In this document: positions 9,657-18,623 of the stretch, one piece after another
How positions within the stretch are numbered: the first letter of the stretch is position 1
How the letters are laid out: the number at the start of each line of letters is the position of its first letter
Source: an uncultured Clostridia bacterium
GTDB lineage: Bacteria > Bacillota > Clostridia > Christensenellales > Borkfalkiaceae
Length of the DNA: 64,000 bases
Direction of reading: 5' to 3'
Assembly (NCBI GenBank): GCA_947624965.1
Contig: CANQMN010000004.1
Span: 62,001-126,000 of the forward strand
The notes under the pieces: model-generated
What the model was told of the DNA's origin: nothing
The model's database searches: none
Seen by the model: only the letters and a program-made list of their open reading frames with translations
Position numbers and translations under genes: made by a program

Positions 9657-9659
9657 AAT

Positions 9660-10514
9660 TTACTCTCCGATTTTCTCTCCGTAAGCGGCTCCGTATATCC
9701 CCGCGCGCACCCCGAGACGGGCGAACGCGATGTCCGAACTGTCCTCGATGAGCCGCAAAAACGCCTGCTGCGACTGCGCGATCCCGCCGCCCAAGAGGAT
9801 GACGGAGGGGGCGACCGCCGTTCTGATCACCGAAAGCAGGCGGTTGAGCGCCGTGCGGAAGGGGGATAGCGCCTCCTCCGCCGCCCGTTCCCCCTCGCCG
9901 AAGCGGAAAAACAGCTCCTTTACGTCCGCGAGCGCGGGAATGCGCTCCCGCCCCGCGCGCAGGATCGCCGCCGCGGAGAGATAGCTCTCCGCGCAACCCC
10001 GCTTGCCGCACGAGCAGGGCGCGCCGTCCGGCACGAGCACGACGTGTCCCCAGCGCGCGCCGTCGAAATTTTTTCCGCGCACGATCTTTCCGTTCACGAG
10101 GCTCGCGCCGCCGACGCCCGTCCCGAAGGTGAGCATCGTAACGTCGCGCGCGTCCGCAAGCAGGGTAAGTTCTCCTTTGAGCGCGCAGACGGCGTCGTTA
10201 TCGGCATGGCACGGAAGCCCGTACCGCGCCGAGACGCGCGCCGCGACGGGCGCGCCCGTCCAGCCGCGCAAATTCTCCGTCGCATACACGCACGTCCCCG
10301 TCGCGGGGTCGATATTGCCCGCGGAGGAGATCCCGAGAGACGCGACGTCCCTTTCGATGAGCCTGTCTATAACGGCGAAGATCGCGCCGAAGATCGCCTC
10401 TCTCCCCTCTTGCGCGGGCGTGGGCGCGCTCGCTTCGCACACGATCTTGCCCGCTTCGTCGAACCGCGCTCCCTTTACGGACGTCCCGCCGACGTCCAAA
10501 CCGATCACTTCCAC
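9660..10514 (-). CDS. ROK family sugar kinase
   Basis: I place the start at a GTG (10514-10512) because GGAGGGG lies 4 bases upstream and the protein then begins (M)EVIGLDVGGTSVKG, the canonical ROK phosphate-binding start; a longer frame exists but lacks support. 284 residues, cytoplasmic. Other hallmarks: a DNDAVCALKGEL segment with the catalytic Asp, LTFGTGVGGASLVNGKI, and the zinc-binding CSCGKRGCAESY near the HxxL region (here GHVVL). ROK members phosphorylate glucose, GlcNAc, ManNAc or similar, or act as repressors; no HTH is present, so this is a kinase. The start overlaps the DUF4127 gene by 10 bases. GlcNAc as substrate is inferred from the GH20 neighbour. Confidence 0.9.
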   Translation of the reverse strand: MEVIGLDVGGTSVKGARFDEAGKIVCEASAPTPAQEGREAIFGAIFAVIDRLIERDVASLGISSAGNIDPATGTCVYATENLRGWTGAPVAARVSARYGLPCHADNDAVCALKGELTLLADARDVTMLTFGTGVGGASLVNGKIVRGKNFDGARWGHVVLVPDGAPCSCGKRGCAESYLSAAAILRAGRERIPALADVKELFFRFGEGERAAEEALSPFRTALNRLLSVIRTAVAPSVILLGGGIAQSQQAFLRLIEDSSDIAFARLGVRAGIYGAAYGEKIGE

Positions 10515-12016
10515 GTTTCCCCTCCGGGCGTGAGGCGGATATCCGCCTCGAACATTCTTCTCCACGGCATGGAGACGTCCACATCCTTCACATGCGCGGC
10601 AAGCAGGGGGAACCGCTCTCCCATGTATTTCACGATCTCCTCTTTCACGAAGCGGGCGACCGTTCCGCGCGCGCCGTCCGCATGGAAATAGTCCAGCCCG
10701 AGCGCGGGCAGACGTTCGGTAACCTTCGCCCGCACGGCGCCCATGTACGCCATGTCCTCATAGTAGCGGTGCAACAAAAAGCGGATGCGCCCCGCATCGT
10801 CGCCGCCGAGGAGGGAAAGAACGCTCTGGCAGACCGCCGTCCCGATGGTGTTGGAGGAAGTATTCCAGCCCGCGTACGCGTCCAAACGCAGGAGAAGGTC
10901 TTCGTCGTACAACAGTCCGAAGAGTTCCCCGTCCGCGCCGTTGCACGTGGCGACGTCCGCCACGGCGACGCGCTTGCCGCACGCGAGCGCGTATTCGAGA
11001 TAGGAGACGAACTCCGCGAGGTTGCGCTCGACGTCGTACGCCGCAGAGCGGCGCGGGTCGTTCTCCTCCGTCATCGCCGAGCCCATGTTGACGGCTAGCA
11101 GGATATCCGCCTCCGCGAGGGAATACACCTGCGTGCAGTGCGCGGCGAGAAGGTGGTATTTTATCGTCTCGGCGAGCGGTCTGTCCTCGAACCACGGCAC
11201 GACGGCGCCCGCCATCTCCGAGGCGTATTTCACAAAAACCTTGGGGCGCGCCCCGCGCGCCTCGGCGATCGCCCGCGCGAGCAGAATGAGCCCCGTGTCG
11301 TCCGCGGACGGGTACATCGCCGTCCTCAAATGCAGTCTGTTCTCTTTGAGATATTCGCGCACGGCGAGCTGGTCCATCGTCGTGAAGCCGTACACCGCCG
11401 CGTCGTCCTGCGGGACGATGAAATAGTCCGCCGTCCCGTCCTTGGCGAAGCGGAGGTCCCAAAGGAGCGCTTCGCGGTTGACCCTCCGCCGCTCCGAAAA
11501 GTCGCGGAGAACTTCGGGGGGAATGCACGCTTGGACCCGCGCAAGATCTTCGCGCTCCTCATCGGTGAGAATGCCCAGCCGCTCGCGGTGGGTATACCTT
11601 CCGAGCAGGTGGAGCTCCCGCCCGCACACGTCGTAATATTCGGGCTCCTCGTCGGAGAGCGAATAATCGGGACAGCGCATGATGAGTTGGAAGAGATAGA
11701 GTTTGAGCGCGGGATTGTTCCGTTTGAGCGTCTCCACGACGGAGGAACGCGCCTTCAACGTCTCCAAACTTTCGTGATGGAGGCGGGAAGGGACGATGCC
11801 GCCGTACAGCAGCATATCGAGGGAGAGGATGCAGGCGTCCGCATCCTTCGTCTCCTCGATGAGCCACGCGTGCAGGCGGGGAAGATCGGCGGGACGCTTT
11901 TTGTCGCCGAGCATGTCCCGCGGAGGCAAAATCAAACTGTACCCCGCCGCGGGCATCAAAAGCGGATAGTTGTAGTTGCAAGGCCGCTCGTCCAGCGGCG
12001 CCATCACGATCTTCAT
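10505..12016 (-). CDS. DUF4127 family protein
   Basis: 503 residues, no signal peptide or membrane helix. The N-terminus MKIVMAPLDERPCNYNYP, followed by LILPPRDMLGDKK, and internal FIVPQDDAAVYG and SSNTIGTAVCQ segments are what I know as the DUF4127 family, whose biochemical function is not established. The conserved Asp/Glu/Arg/His-rich motifs suggest an enzyme. It overlaps the SGNH gene upstream by four bases (ATGA) and the ROK gene downstream by ten, so it is tied into the operon by translational coupling. Its fixed place among sugar enzymes suggests a step in amino-sugar or glycan metabolism; that is inference. Confidence 0.85.
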   Translation of the reverse strand: MKIVMAPLDERPCNYNYPLLMPAAGYSLILPPRDMLGDKKRPADLPRLHAWLIEETKDADACILSLDMLLYGGIVPSRLHHESLETLKARSSVVETLKRNNPALKLYLFQLIMRCPDYSLSDEEPEYYDVCGRELHLLGRYTHRERLGILTDEEREDLARVQACIPPEVLRDFSERRRVNREALLWDLRFAKDGTADYFIVPQDDAAVYGFTTMDQLAVREYLKENRLHLRTAMYPSADDTGLILLARAIAEARGARPKVFVKYASEMAGAVVPWFEDRPLAETIKYHLLAAHCTQVYSLAEADILLAVNMGSAMTEENDPRRSAAYDVERNLAEFVSYLEYALACGKRVAVADVATCNGADGELFGLLYDEDLLLRLDAYAGWNTSSNTIGTAVCQSVLSLLGGDDAGRIRFLLHRYYEDMAYMGAVRAKVTERLPALGLDYFHADGARGTVARFVKEEIVKYMGERFPLLAAHVKDVDVSMPWRRMFEADIRLTPGGETWK

Positions 12017-13059
12017 GGGGTCCTCTCCCGCAGAACGGGACGAAATTCTCGCTCGTAAAGCGCGGCGATCGCCGCCATCCCCATATCGTTGGGATGGACG
12101 CCGTCCGTCGTATATTCGGTGAAATTTCCTTCAAAAATATTGCCGCCGTCCGCAAAGCGCACGTCGTAGCCCTGCCGGGAAAACTTTTCCGCGAGCATGC
12201 GGAGATGCTCCGCGCACCGCGCCGCCAGCGCGGCGCGCGCCCCGTCGTAGAGATCGAGCGCGAACTTCACGCGCGAGAAGAGCACGACGGACGCCCTCCC
12301 GTTGCGGGAGAGGAAGGCTTCGAGAAAGCCCTCCGCATTGCGCTCCAACCTTTCGTCTACGCCGGCGTTGGGCTCCGCGTCCACGGCGAGCGCGTCGAGC
12401 CGCCGCCGCCCGAGGATCTCCCCCATCTCGCGTTCGAGGAACGCCACGCCGGAAAACCCGAAGTTGAGCGTTTCACAGCCGAGACGGCGGGATAAGATGT
12501 TCGTATAGGCGAGCCCGGGACGGGACGCCGCGCACCCGTGCGTGATGCTCGTGCCGTACACGCCGATGCGCAGGTCCGTTTCAAATCCGTACGGCTTTAC
12601 ATACGCGTCGCGGTCCAGCCCGATCTCCAACGCGTCCACCGCCATGTACAGCGGCAGATGTATTAAAAAACGGCGCGGCTTCTTTTCCGTGAAATGGGAG
12701 AGCGGCACCTCGTAGCGGGTGGCGTCGAAATCGTACCGCGCGACTTCGTGCAGTGCGAACCCGTTCACGCGGTCGTCCCAAACGTACAAATCGAGCCCGC
12801 ACTGCGCGATCTGCGTCATATTCGTCATGTCGAACTTCCCGCGGAGGACGACCCGCACCGCGAGCGAGACGGAATCCGTTTCAAAGCGCAAAGAGATCCC
12901 GGCGGAATGCTCCCCGAACCACGCCGCGCCGTCGTTGACGGGACGAAGAAAGTCCCGCTCCTCCCGCGTGAGGCGGCAATATCCCTCCTCGTGCAGTGCG
13001 TCCGAACCGAACCGCGCGAACGCCGCGTCCTTTCCGCTCCGCCAGACGAGCGCGCTCAA
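12013..13059 (-). CDS. SGNH/GDSL-type hydrolase with N-terminal jelly-roll
   Basis: 348 residues, no signal peptide. Residues about 1-165 resemble the beta-rich N-terminal domain (containing GLDLYVWDD, a GxDLY-type motif) that precedes SGNH esterases. The hydrolase part holds block I as GTSITHGCAASRPG (Ser nucleophile), the Gly block as NFGFSGVAFLE, and the Asp-x-x-His pair in TDGVHPNDMG near residue 325. The third block, usually GxND, reads DAEPNAG. Expected activity: deacylation (often O-acetyl removal) of carbohydrate. Start and stop overlap its neighbours by four bases each (ATGA), so it is in the middle of a translationally coupled operon. Confidence 0.85.
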   Translation of the reverse strand: MSALVWRSGKDAAFARFGSDALHEEGYCRLTREERDFLRPVNDGAAWFGEHSAGISLRFETDSVSLAVRVVLRGKFDMTNMTQIAQCGLDLYVWDDRVNGFALHEVARYDFDATRYEVPLSHFTEKKPRRFLIHLPLYMAVDALEIGLDRDAYVKPYGFETDLRIGVYGTSITHGCAASRPGLAYTNILSRRLGCETLNFGFSGVAFLEREMGEILGRRRLDALAVDAEPNAGVDERLERNAEGFLEAFLSRNGRASVVLFSRVKFALDLYDGARAALAARCAEHLRMLAEKFSRQGYDVRFADGGNIFEGNFTEYTTDGVHPNDMGMAAIAALYEREFRPVLRERTP

Positions 13060-14543
13060 TCCGCCCTCTTCGTTACCAGCAGGGAATTGAGAACGGGACG
13101 GGTGTTTTCGAGCCCGTCGCTTCCCGTATCGCTGGAACGGACGAGCGTCTTGCCGCTCGTCTCCCCGTCGCCGCGGACGACGAGATGGGAGGAGCCGCCG
13201 CCGTCGAAGTTCGCCGCCTGTTTACAGCCGTAGAAGTAGGCAAATTCGGCGAGTTCCGGCAAGTTCATGCCGTGCGTGTCGCCCGTTTGGCTGCGCCCGC
13301 CGTAGTACATCGATTCGACGCAGAACACGACGACGGTGTGCGCGTCTTTGTCTTTGAGCCCCACCGCCGTGCGGGGCACATCGGGAGATTGCGCCCCGTT
13401 GCTATGCTCCGAGGAGACGGTCGCGGCGATCGCATCGTCGACGACGAGCGCATGGCGGCATCCCAAAATGGTCTCGTAACCGTTCCACGCCCCGTCCTCG
13501 GAGACGACGGAAAGGGATACGCTGTCGCCGACGGCGAGCTTATTTAACCATACGCCCGCGGCGCCCGATGCGGACCCCGCGACGAGCCAGCCGTACTCCG
13601 TGCTCGTCTCCAAATTCGTTCTTCCCGAAATCACTTTTTTCTCGCTCACCGTGAGCGCGGTGATGCCGTTCGCGCGCGCCACTTTCACCGCGACGCCGCT
13701 GAACGCCGTATAGTCCGCCGTGCGGAAGGAGAGCGTCTCCCCGTCCGCCGAGGGGTTGCTGTTTTCCGAAACGGGAATGTAATTTTTCCCGTCGTATACC
13801 GCATAGGAGAGCTTGCTCTTGACGAGCGTCTCCTTCACGGAAGCGGACTTGGGGTCGCCCGTATAGGCGCGGATGGGCGCGATCTGCGCGCCGTCCCCCT
13901 TCACGCCGAAGAGCATGGGCGCGGAGGCGGGAACGTCGTGATCGTCGTTCGTATAATTGTAGCCGCCCTTGTCGTTGTGCCCGTCTTTGAGAATGACGCC
14001 GTCCTTTACGAAGGCGTTGACGGGCTTGAATACGTTCGGCGTTACCTCGCCGAAAAAGTCGGCGTTGACGCTCGCATAGACGTGTCCGCCCGTCGCGCTC
14101 TCCCACGCCTTCGCCTGCGTATAGGGCGCGGCTTTTTTGGTGTAAACGTTCGGAAGGGCGGGATCGCTGACGATGCTGTTCCCCGTCGAACCCGCATGGA
14201 TCTCCGCCTTGCGCAGATCCACTTCGATGGCATAGACGACGGAGGTGTTGCCGTTCGTCTTGACGACGGTGTTCTTCACGAGATGAACGCCGTCTCCCAG
14301 TTTGGTCACCTCGTTTTGCACGCTCTTGCCGAATTTTTGCGGCTCGTAATCGCGGTAGACAACGGTAAAGGTATCCGCGGCGGGCGGGGGCGTTTCGCTG
14401 CCGTCGGGAGGCGGCAATTCGTTTTGGGGACCGCCCGTCGGCGTTTGAGGCGCGGGTTCTTCGTCGCACGCGGCGAAGCACAGCATGCCGGAGAGCGCGA
14501 AGCAGACGGCAAACGCAAGCAGTTTCTTTTTGGCAAATCTCAT
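13056..14543 (-). CDS. Phosphodiester glycosidase (NAGPA domain) lipoprotein
   Basis: The start at 14543 gives MRFAKKKLLAFAVCFALS and a lipobox ending CFAAC, with AGAGGAACTTT upstream; longer frames lack a signal peptide. 495 residues. After a Pro/Gly-rich linker (PQTPTGG...) comes a roughly 400-residue NAGPA-type domain: YAIEVDLRKAEIHAG, YASVNADFFGE, PRTAVGLKD and NFDGGGSSHLVVRG close to the C-terminus. Relatives hydrolyse GlcNAc-1-phosphodiester or similar sugar phosphodiesters. Exported and lipid-anchored, it would act on wall or environmental glycopolymers, supplying substrate for the cytoplasmic enzymes encoded downstream. First gene of the operon, with its own strong promoter. Exact substrate not determinable from sequence. 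Confidence 0.85.
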   Translation of the reverse strand: MRFAKKKLLAFAVCFALSGMLCFAACDEEPAPQTPTGGPQNELPPPDGSETPPPAADTFTVVYRDYEPQKFGKSVQNEVTKLGDGVHLVKNTVVKTNGNTSVVYAIEVDLRKAEIHAGSTGNSIVSDPALPNVYTKKAAPYTQAKAWESATGGHVYASVNADFFGEVTPNVFKPVNAFVKDGVILKDGHNDKGGYNYTNDDHDVPASAPMLFGVKGDGAQIAPIRAYTGDPKSASVKETLVKSKLSYAVYDGKNYIPVSENSNPSADGETLSFRTADYTAFSGVAVKVARANGITALTVSEKKVISGRTNLETSTEYGWLVAGSASGAAGVWLNKLAVGDSVSLSVVSEDGAWNGYETILGCRHALVVDDAIAATVSSEHSNGAQSPDVPRTAVGLKDKDAHTVVVFCVESMYYGGRSQTGDTHGMNLPELAEFAYFYGCKQAANFDGGGSSHLVVRGDGETSGKTLVRSSDTGSDGLENTRPVLNSLLVTKRAD

Positions 14544-14591
14544 AAAGTTCCTCTGTCGTCCGTGATAGCACACGGGAATTTTTACACCATG

Positions 14592-14620
14592 ATTGTAACG
14601 GATAAAACTGCTTTTGTCAA
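14592..14620 (-). promoter_or_regulatory. Sigma-A promoter of the phosphodiester glycosidase operon
   Basis: TTGACA (14620-14615), 17-bp spacer, TACAAT (14597-14592) on the minus strand, about 50 bases before the start codon. Near-consensus, so the six-gene operon should be well expressed unless repressed. Confidence 0.85.
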
Positions 14621-14784
14621 CGGTTTTGAAAAAAATTTTCTTATATTTTTCCGCTTTTTTGCAAAAAACTGCCGTAAATTTTGTGAAACAACTCAATTTT
14701 GCAAAATATTTTCATTATATCAAAGAGGAGAACGCCCGTACGAGACGACCGTCTCTGTATCCCCACCCCGCTGTTTTCCTCACG

Positions 14785-14831
14785 AAAAAAGATTTTGCGC
14801 CGCGGCTTCGCCGCGGCGCAAAAGGTTTTTT
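14785..14831. terminator. Bidirectional terminator between ppdK and the phosphodiester glycosidase operon
   Basis: Perfect 13-bp stem (14793-14805 with 14811-14823), loop CTTCG. Six A residues precede it (14785-14790), giving a T tract for minus-strand transcripts from ppdK, and six T residues follow it (14826-14831) on plus. The stretch 14621-14784 is AT-rich and shows nothing else. Confidence 0.85.
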
Positions 14832-14836
14832 GTGAA

Positions 14837-15000
14837 CTTACTTTCTCGGATTCTTAATGTTCGCCTGTGCGGCTGCAAATGCGATGTCCGCCCTCATAGA
14901 ACAAGGACGGACTTCGTTTTTCTTGGTCGTTCGGGCGTTCCGCACGGCGCTTGCCGCAATCTTACTTTCTCGGATTCTTAATGTTCGCCTGTGCGGCTGC
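14837..15000. repeat. 40-bp direct repeat duplicating the 3' end of ppdK
   Basis: The last 39 bases of ppdK plus one (14961-15000, including its stop codon) recur without mismatch at 14837-14876, 124 bp further downstream. The spacer (14877-14960) contains a GTCCG(C/T)CC-type imperfect inverted repeat but no gene. The offset of 124 is not a multiple of three, so the second copy is not an in-frame extension. Confidence 0.9.
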
Positions 15001-17601
15001 GAGCCGTGCGATCGGGACTCTGTACGGCGAGCAGGACACATAGTTGAGCCCGATATCGTGGCAGAACTCGATGGACGAAGGATCGCCGCCGTGTTCGCCG
15101 CAGATCCCGCAATGGAGCTCCTTGCGCGTGCCCTTGCCGAGCTTCACCGCCATGTCCATCAGCTTGCCGACGCCCGTCGTATCCAATCTCGCGAACGGGT
15201 CGCTCTCGTAGATCTTGTTCGCGTAGTAGGCGGGAAGGAACTTGCCTGCGTCGTCGCGCGAGAAGCCGAACGTCATCTGCGTGAGGTCGTTGGTGCCGAA
15301 GCAGAAGAATTCCGCCTCTTTCGCGATCTCGTCCGCGGTGAGCGCGGCGCGCGGGATCTCGATCATCGTGCCGACTTCGTATTTCAGCTCGGCTTTCGCC
15401 GCCTTGATGACTTCGTCCGCCGTCTTCACGACGATATCCTTGACGAACTTCAATTCCTTGACTTCGCCCGTGAGCGGGATCATGATCTCGGGGTAGACCT
15501 TTACGCCCTTCTTCTGCACGGCGATCGCCGCCTTGATGACCGCTTTCGTCTGCATAACGGCGATCTCGGGATAGGTGACGCACAGGCGGCAGCCGCGGTG
15601 CCCCATCATCGGGTTGAACTCGTGCAGATCGGAGATGATCTGCTTGATCTGGGCGACCGTCTTGCCCTGCGCCTTGGCGAGCGCCTTGATGTCCTCTTCC
15701 TCGGTGGGAACGAACTCATGGAGCGGCGGGTCGAGGAAGCGGATGGTTACGGGGTAGCCGCCGAGTGCCTCGAAGAGACCCTCGAAGTCCGCCTGCTGCA
15801 TGGGCTCGATCTTGGCGAGCGCAGCCTCTCTCTCCTCCACGGTGTCCGCGCAGATCATCTCGCGGAACGCGCCGATACGGGCGGGGTCGAAGAACATGTG
15901 CTCGGTACGGCAGAGCCCGATGCCCTGCGCGCCGAACGCCGCCGCCTGCTTGGCGTCCTTGGGGGTATCCGCGTTGGTGCGCACGCCGAGCGCCTTGTAT
16001 TTATCGGCGAGCGCCATAATCCTGCCGAAGTAGCCCGAGTTGGGATCGGCGGGAACGGTGGGAATGATGCAGTTGTAGATCTTGCCCGTGGAGCCGTCGA
16101 GGGAGATGCCGTCCCCTTCCTTATATACTTTGCCGGCGAGGGTGAATTGCTTGTTCTCCTCGTCCATCTTGATGTCGCCGCAGCCGGAGACGCAGCACGT
16201 TCCCATGCCGCGCGCAACGACCGCCGCGTGCGAGGTCTGTCCGCCGCGCACGGTGAGAATGCCCTGCGCGAACTTCATGCCCTCGATGTCCTCGGGGGAC
16301 GTTTCGAGGCGGACGAGCACGACTTTCTTGCCCTTCTTGCCTTCCTTCACGGCGTCCTCTGCGGTGAACACGACGGTACCCGCGGCGGCGCCGGGAGAGG
16401 CGGCGATGCCCTTGCCGACGACGTTGTTCTTATCCGCTTCTTTGAGCGCCTTGGGATCGAACTGCGGGTGCAGGAGCATGTCCAAAGACTTCGCATCGAT
16501 CTGCATGAGCGCTTCCTTCTCGGTGATCATGCCCTCGTCGATGAGGTCGCACGCGATCTTGATCGCGGCGGCGGCGGTGCGCTTGCCGTTTCTCGTCTGC
16601 AACATATAGAGCTTCTCGTTCTCGACGGTGAACTCCATGTCCTGCATGTCGTGATAGTGGTTTTCCAGCGTGGTGCAGACCTCTTGGAACTGCTTGTACA
16701 CTTCGGGGAACACCTGCGCCATCTGGGAGATGGGCATGGGGGTGCGGACGCCCGCGACGACGTCCTCGCCCTGCGCGTTCGTGAGGAACTCGCCCATGAG
16801 CCCCTTCTCGCCCGTCGCGGGATTGCGCGTGAACGCAACGCCCGTGCCGCAGTTGTCGCCCATGTTGCCGAACGCCATCATCTGGACGTTGACCGCCGTG
16901 CCCCACGAATAAGGGATGTCGTGGTCCATGCGGTAGACGTTCGCGCGGGGGTTGTCCCACGAACGGAACACCGCCTTGATGGCTTCAAAGAGCTGTTCTT
17001 TGGGGTCGGACGGGAAGTCCTTGCCGAGCTGCTTTTTGTATTCCGCCTTGAACTGGTTGGCGAGCGCTTTGAGATCGTCGGCATTGAGCTCGACGTCCTG
17101 CGTAACGCCCTTCTTCTCCTTCATCTCGTCGATGAGCTTTTCAAAGTATTTCTTGCCGACTTCCATGACGACGTCGGAGAACATCTGAATGAAACGGCGG
17201 TAGCAGTCCCACGCCCAGCGGGGGTTTTGAGACTTCTTCGCGAGGACCTCGACGACCTCTTCGTTGAGACCGAGGTTGAGAATGGTATCCATCATGCCGG
17301 GCATGGAAGCGCGCGCGCCCGAACGGACGGAGACGAGGAGAGGATTCTCCTTATCGCCGAACTTCTTGCCGGTGATGTGCTCCATTTTATCGATGTATTC
17401 CATGATCTCCGCCTGGATCGCAGGGTTGATCTGACGTCCGTCCTCATAGTACTGGGTGCACGCCTCGGTGGAAATGGTAAAGCCCTGCGGAACGGGGAGC
17501 CCGATGTTCGTCATCTCCGCGAGGTTCGCGCCCTTCCCGCCGAGAAGTTCTCTCATGTTCGCGTTGCCCTCGGTGAAGAGGTAACAATACTTTTTTGCCA
17601 T
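14962..17601 (-). CDS. ppdK: Pyruvate, phosphate dikinase
   Basis: 879 residues, the usual length. Catalyses reversible conversion of pyruvate, ATP and phosphate to PEP, AMP and PPi in the cytoplasm; in anaerobes it often works in glycolysis with PPi. Visible domains: N-terminal ATP-grasp part (MRELLGGKGANLAEMTNIG at 16-34; VSVRSGARASMPGMMDTIL), the swivelling phosphohistidine domain with GGQTSHAAVVARGMG (catalytic His near residue 455), and the C-terminal PEP/pyruvate TIM barrel with RTEHMFF, EIMIPLTG, FCFGTNDLTQMTFG and the catalytic Cys in HCGICGEHGGD. Monocistronic: own promoter upstream, terminator downstream. A long plus-strand frame over the same bases is antisense noise. Confidence 0.98.
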   Translation of the reverse strand: MAKKYCYLFTEGNANMRELLGGKGANLAEMTNIGLPVPQGFTISTEACTQYYEDGRQINPAIQAEIMEYIDKMEHITGKKFGDKENPLLVSVRSGARASMPGMMDTILNLGLNEEVVEVLAKKSQNPRWAWDCYRRFIQMFSDVVMEVGKKYFEKLIDEMKEKKGVTQDVELNADDLKALANQFKAEYKKQLGKDFPSDPKEQLFEAIKAVFRSWDNPRANVYRMDHDIPYSWGTAVNVQMMAFGNMGDNCGTGVAFTRNPATGEKGLMGEFLTNAQGEDVVAGVRTPMPISQMAQVFPEVYKQFQEVCTTLENHYHDMQDMEFTVENEKLYMLQTRNGKRTAAAAIKIACDLIDEGMITEKEALMQIDAKSLDMLLHPQFDPKALKEADKNNVVGKGIAASPGAAAGTVVFTAEDAVKEGKKGKKVVLVRLETSPEDIEGMKFAQGILTVRGGQTSHAAVVARGMGTCCVSGCGDIKMDEENKQFTLAGKVYKEGDGISLDGSTGKIYNCIIPTVPADPNSGYFGRIMALADKYKALGVRTNADTPKDAKQAAAFGAQGIGLCRTEHMFFDPARIGAFREMICADTVEEREAALAKIEPMQQADFEGLFEALGGYPVTIRFLDPPLHEFVPTEEEDIKALAKAQGKTVAQIKQIISDLHEFNPMMGHRGCRLCVTYPEIAVMQTKAVIKAAIAVQKKGVKVYPEIMIPLTGEVKELKFVKDIVVKTADEVIKAAKAELKYEVGTMIEIPRAALTADEIAKEAEFFCFGTNDLTQMTFGFSRDDAGKFLPAYYANKIYESDPFARLDTTGVGKLMDMAVKLGKGTRKELHCGICGEHGGDPSSIEFCHDIGLNYVSCSPYRVPIARLAAAQANIKNPRK

Positions 17602-17642
17602 TAAAAAATCCTCCTGAAAAAATTCGTTTTAGACTGTTTCTA

Positions 17643-17671
17643 ATTGTACAACAATTTTATAAAAATTTCAA
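17643..17671 (-). promoter_or_regulatory. Sigma-A promoter of ppdK
   Basis: TTGAAA (17671-17666), 17-bp spacer, TACAAT (17648-17643) on minus; AGGAGG Shine-Dalgarno follows just before the ATG at 17601. Confidence 0.8.
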
Positions 17672-17699
17672 GCCTTTCACAGGAGAAAATCGGAAATTC

Positions 17700-18605
17700 G
17701 ACAATACATTTTTTACGGAAAGAACGTCCGCCCGCGCGGCGGGCTTGCCTTGTCCGCCCCTTCCCCGCCGCCCGCCCGTATTGCGGCGCGAAGGAAGGGC
17801 ATAGGGTGGGGGTTGAAATATCCCCTTCGCGCGCCTCTGTACTCCCCGCGCCCCACCCCGAAGGAAAGCATGGACGAGGCGCAAAGGCGCGCTCCCCCCT
17901 CCCCTACCCCTCCCCCTCGCGTTGCGAGGGGGAGGGTAAAACAAACGAACGCACCCCTATGCTACGGGGATAAAAAGCTCGCTACCCCCCCCCGCGTTGC
18001 GAGGGGGAGGGTAAAAATAAGCGTATCCCCCATGCTACGGGGGTAAAACAAATGAGCGTGCCCCCGTGCTTCGGGGGGTAAATCAGACGGGCGTGCCCCA
18101 TGCTACGGGGGGGAATAAGCGCGGAGGAAAAGAAAAAGCGGGAAAAGAACAAAATATAAACACCTCCCCCTTTCAAGGGGGAGGGTAGGGTGGGGGTTGA
18201 AATATCCTCTTCGCGCGCCTCTGTACTCCCCGCGCACTACCTCGAAGGAAAGCATGGACGAGGCGGCAAAAGCTCGCTCCCCCTCCCCTACCCCCTCCCC
18301 CTCGCGTTGCGAGGGGGAGGGTAAAAATAAGCGCCCCTCATGCTACGAGGGGTGGGGTAAAACGAACGGGTGTGCCCCCATGTTGCGGGGGGATAAAACA
18401 AACGAGCGCGCCCCCATGCTACGGGGATAAAAAGCCCGCCACCCCACCCCCCTCGCGCTACGAGGGGGTGGAAATCTAACGGAGCCCCCTCGCGGCGCGA
18501 AGGGAGCACAAGACAAAACACAAGATAAAAACGCCGACCTGCTCCTATGGAAGAAAAGAAGCCGCCCTGATTCTGCGAAGGAAAACACGCGCCGCGCGAC
18601 AAGCG
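17700..18605. repeat. One-kilobase intergenic array of hairpin repeats
   Basis: No gene between ppdK and the next CDS. The unit CCCTCGCGTTGCGAGGG followed by GGAGGGTAAAA appears near 17925-17940, 17990-18014 and 18299-18324; a CATGCTACGGGG-type unit followed by TAAAA or AATAA recurs about seven times between 17955 and 18435. A larger imperfect direct repeat of about 130 bp (starting GGGTTGAAATATCC) occupies about 17812-17941 and 18193-18328. Composition and palindromes match the array at 5505-6040, so this is probably the same repeat system. Open frames here are by-products of low complexity. Confidence 0.8.
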
Positions 18606-18623
18606 TGCGGCGTTCGTATAGAC

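Noticed and set aside
14838..15041. 67-codon frame ending like PPDK
   Set aside because: It arises because the duplicated 40-bp tail is read in another frame; no start signals.
14857..17604. 915-codon plus-strand frame
   Set aside because: Exactly antisense to ppdK, which is an unmistakable full-length family member.
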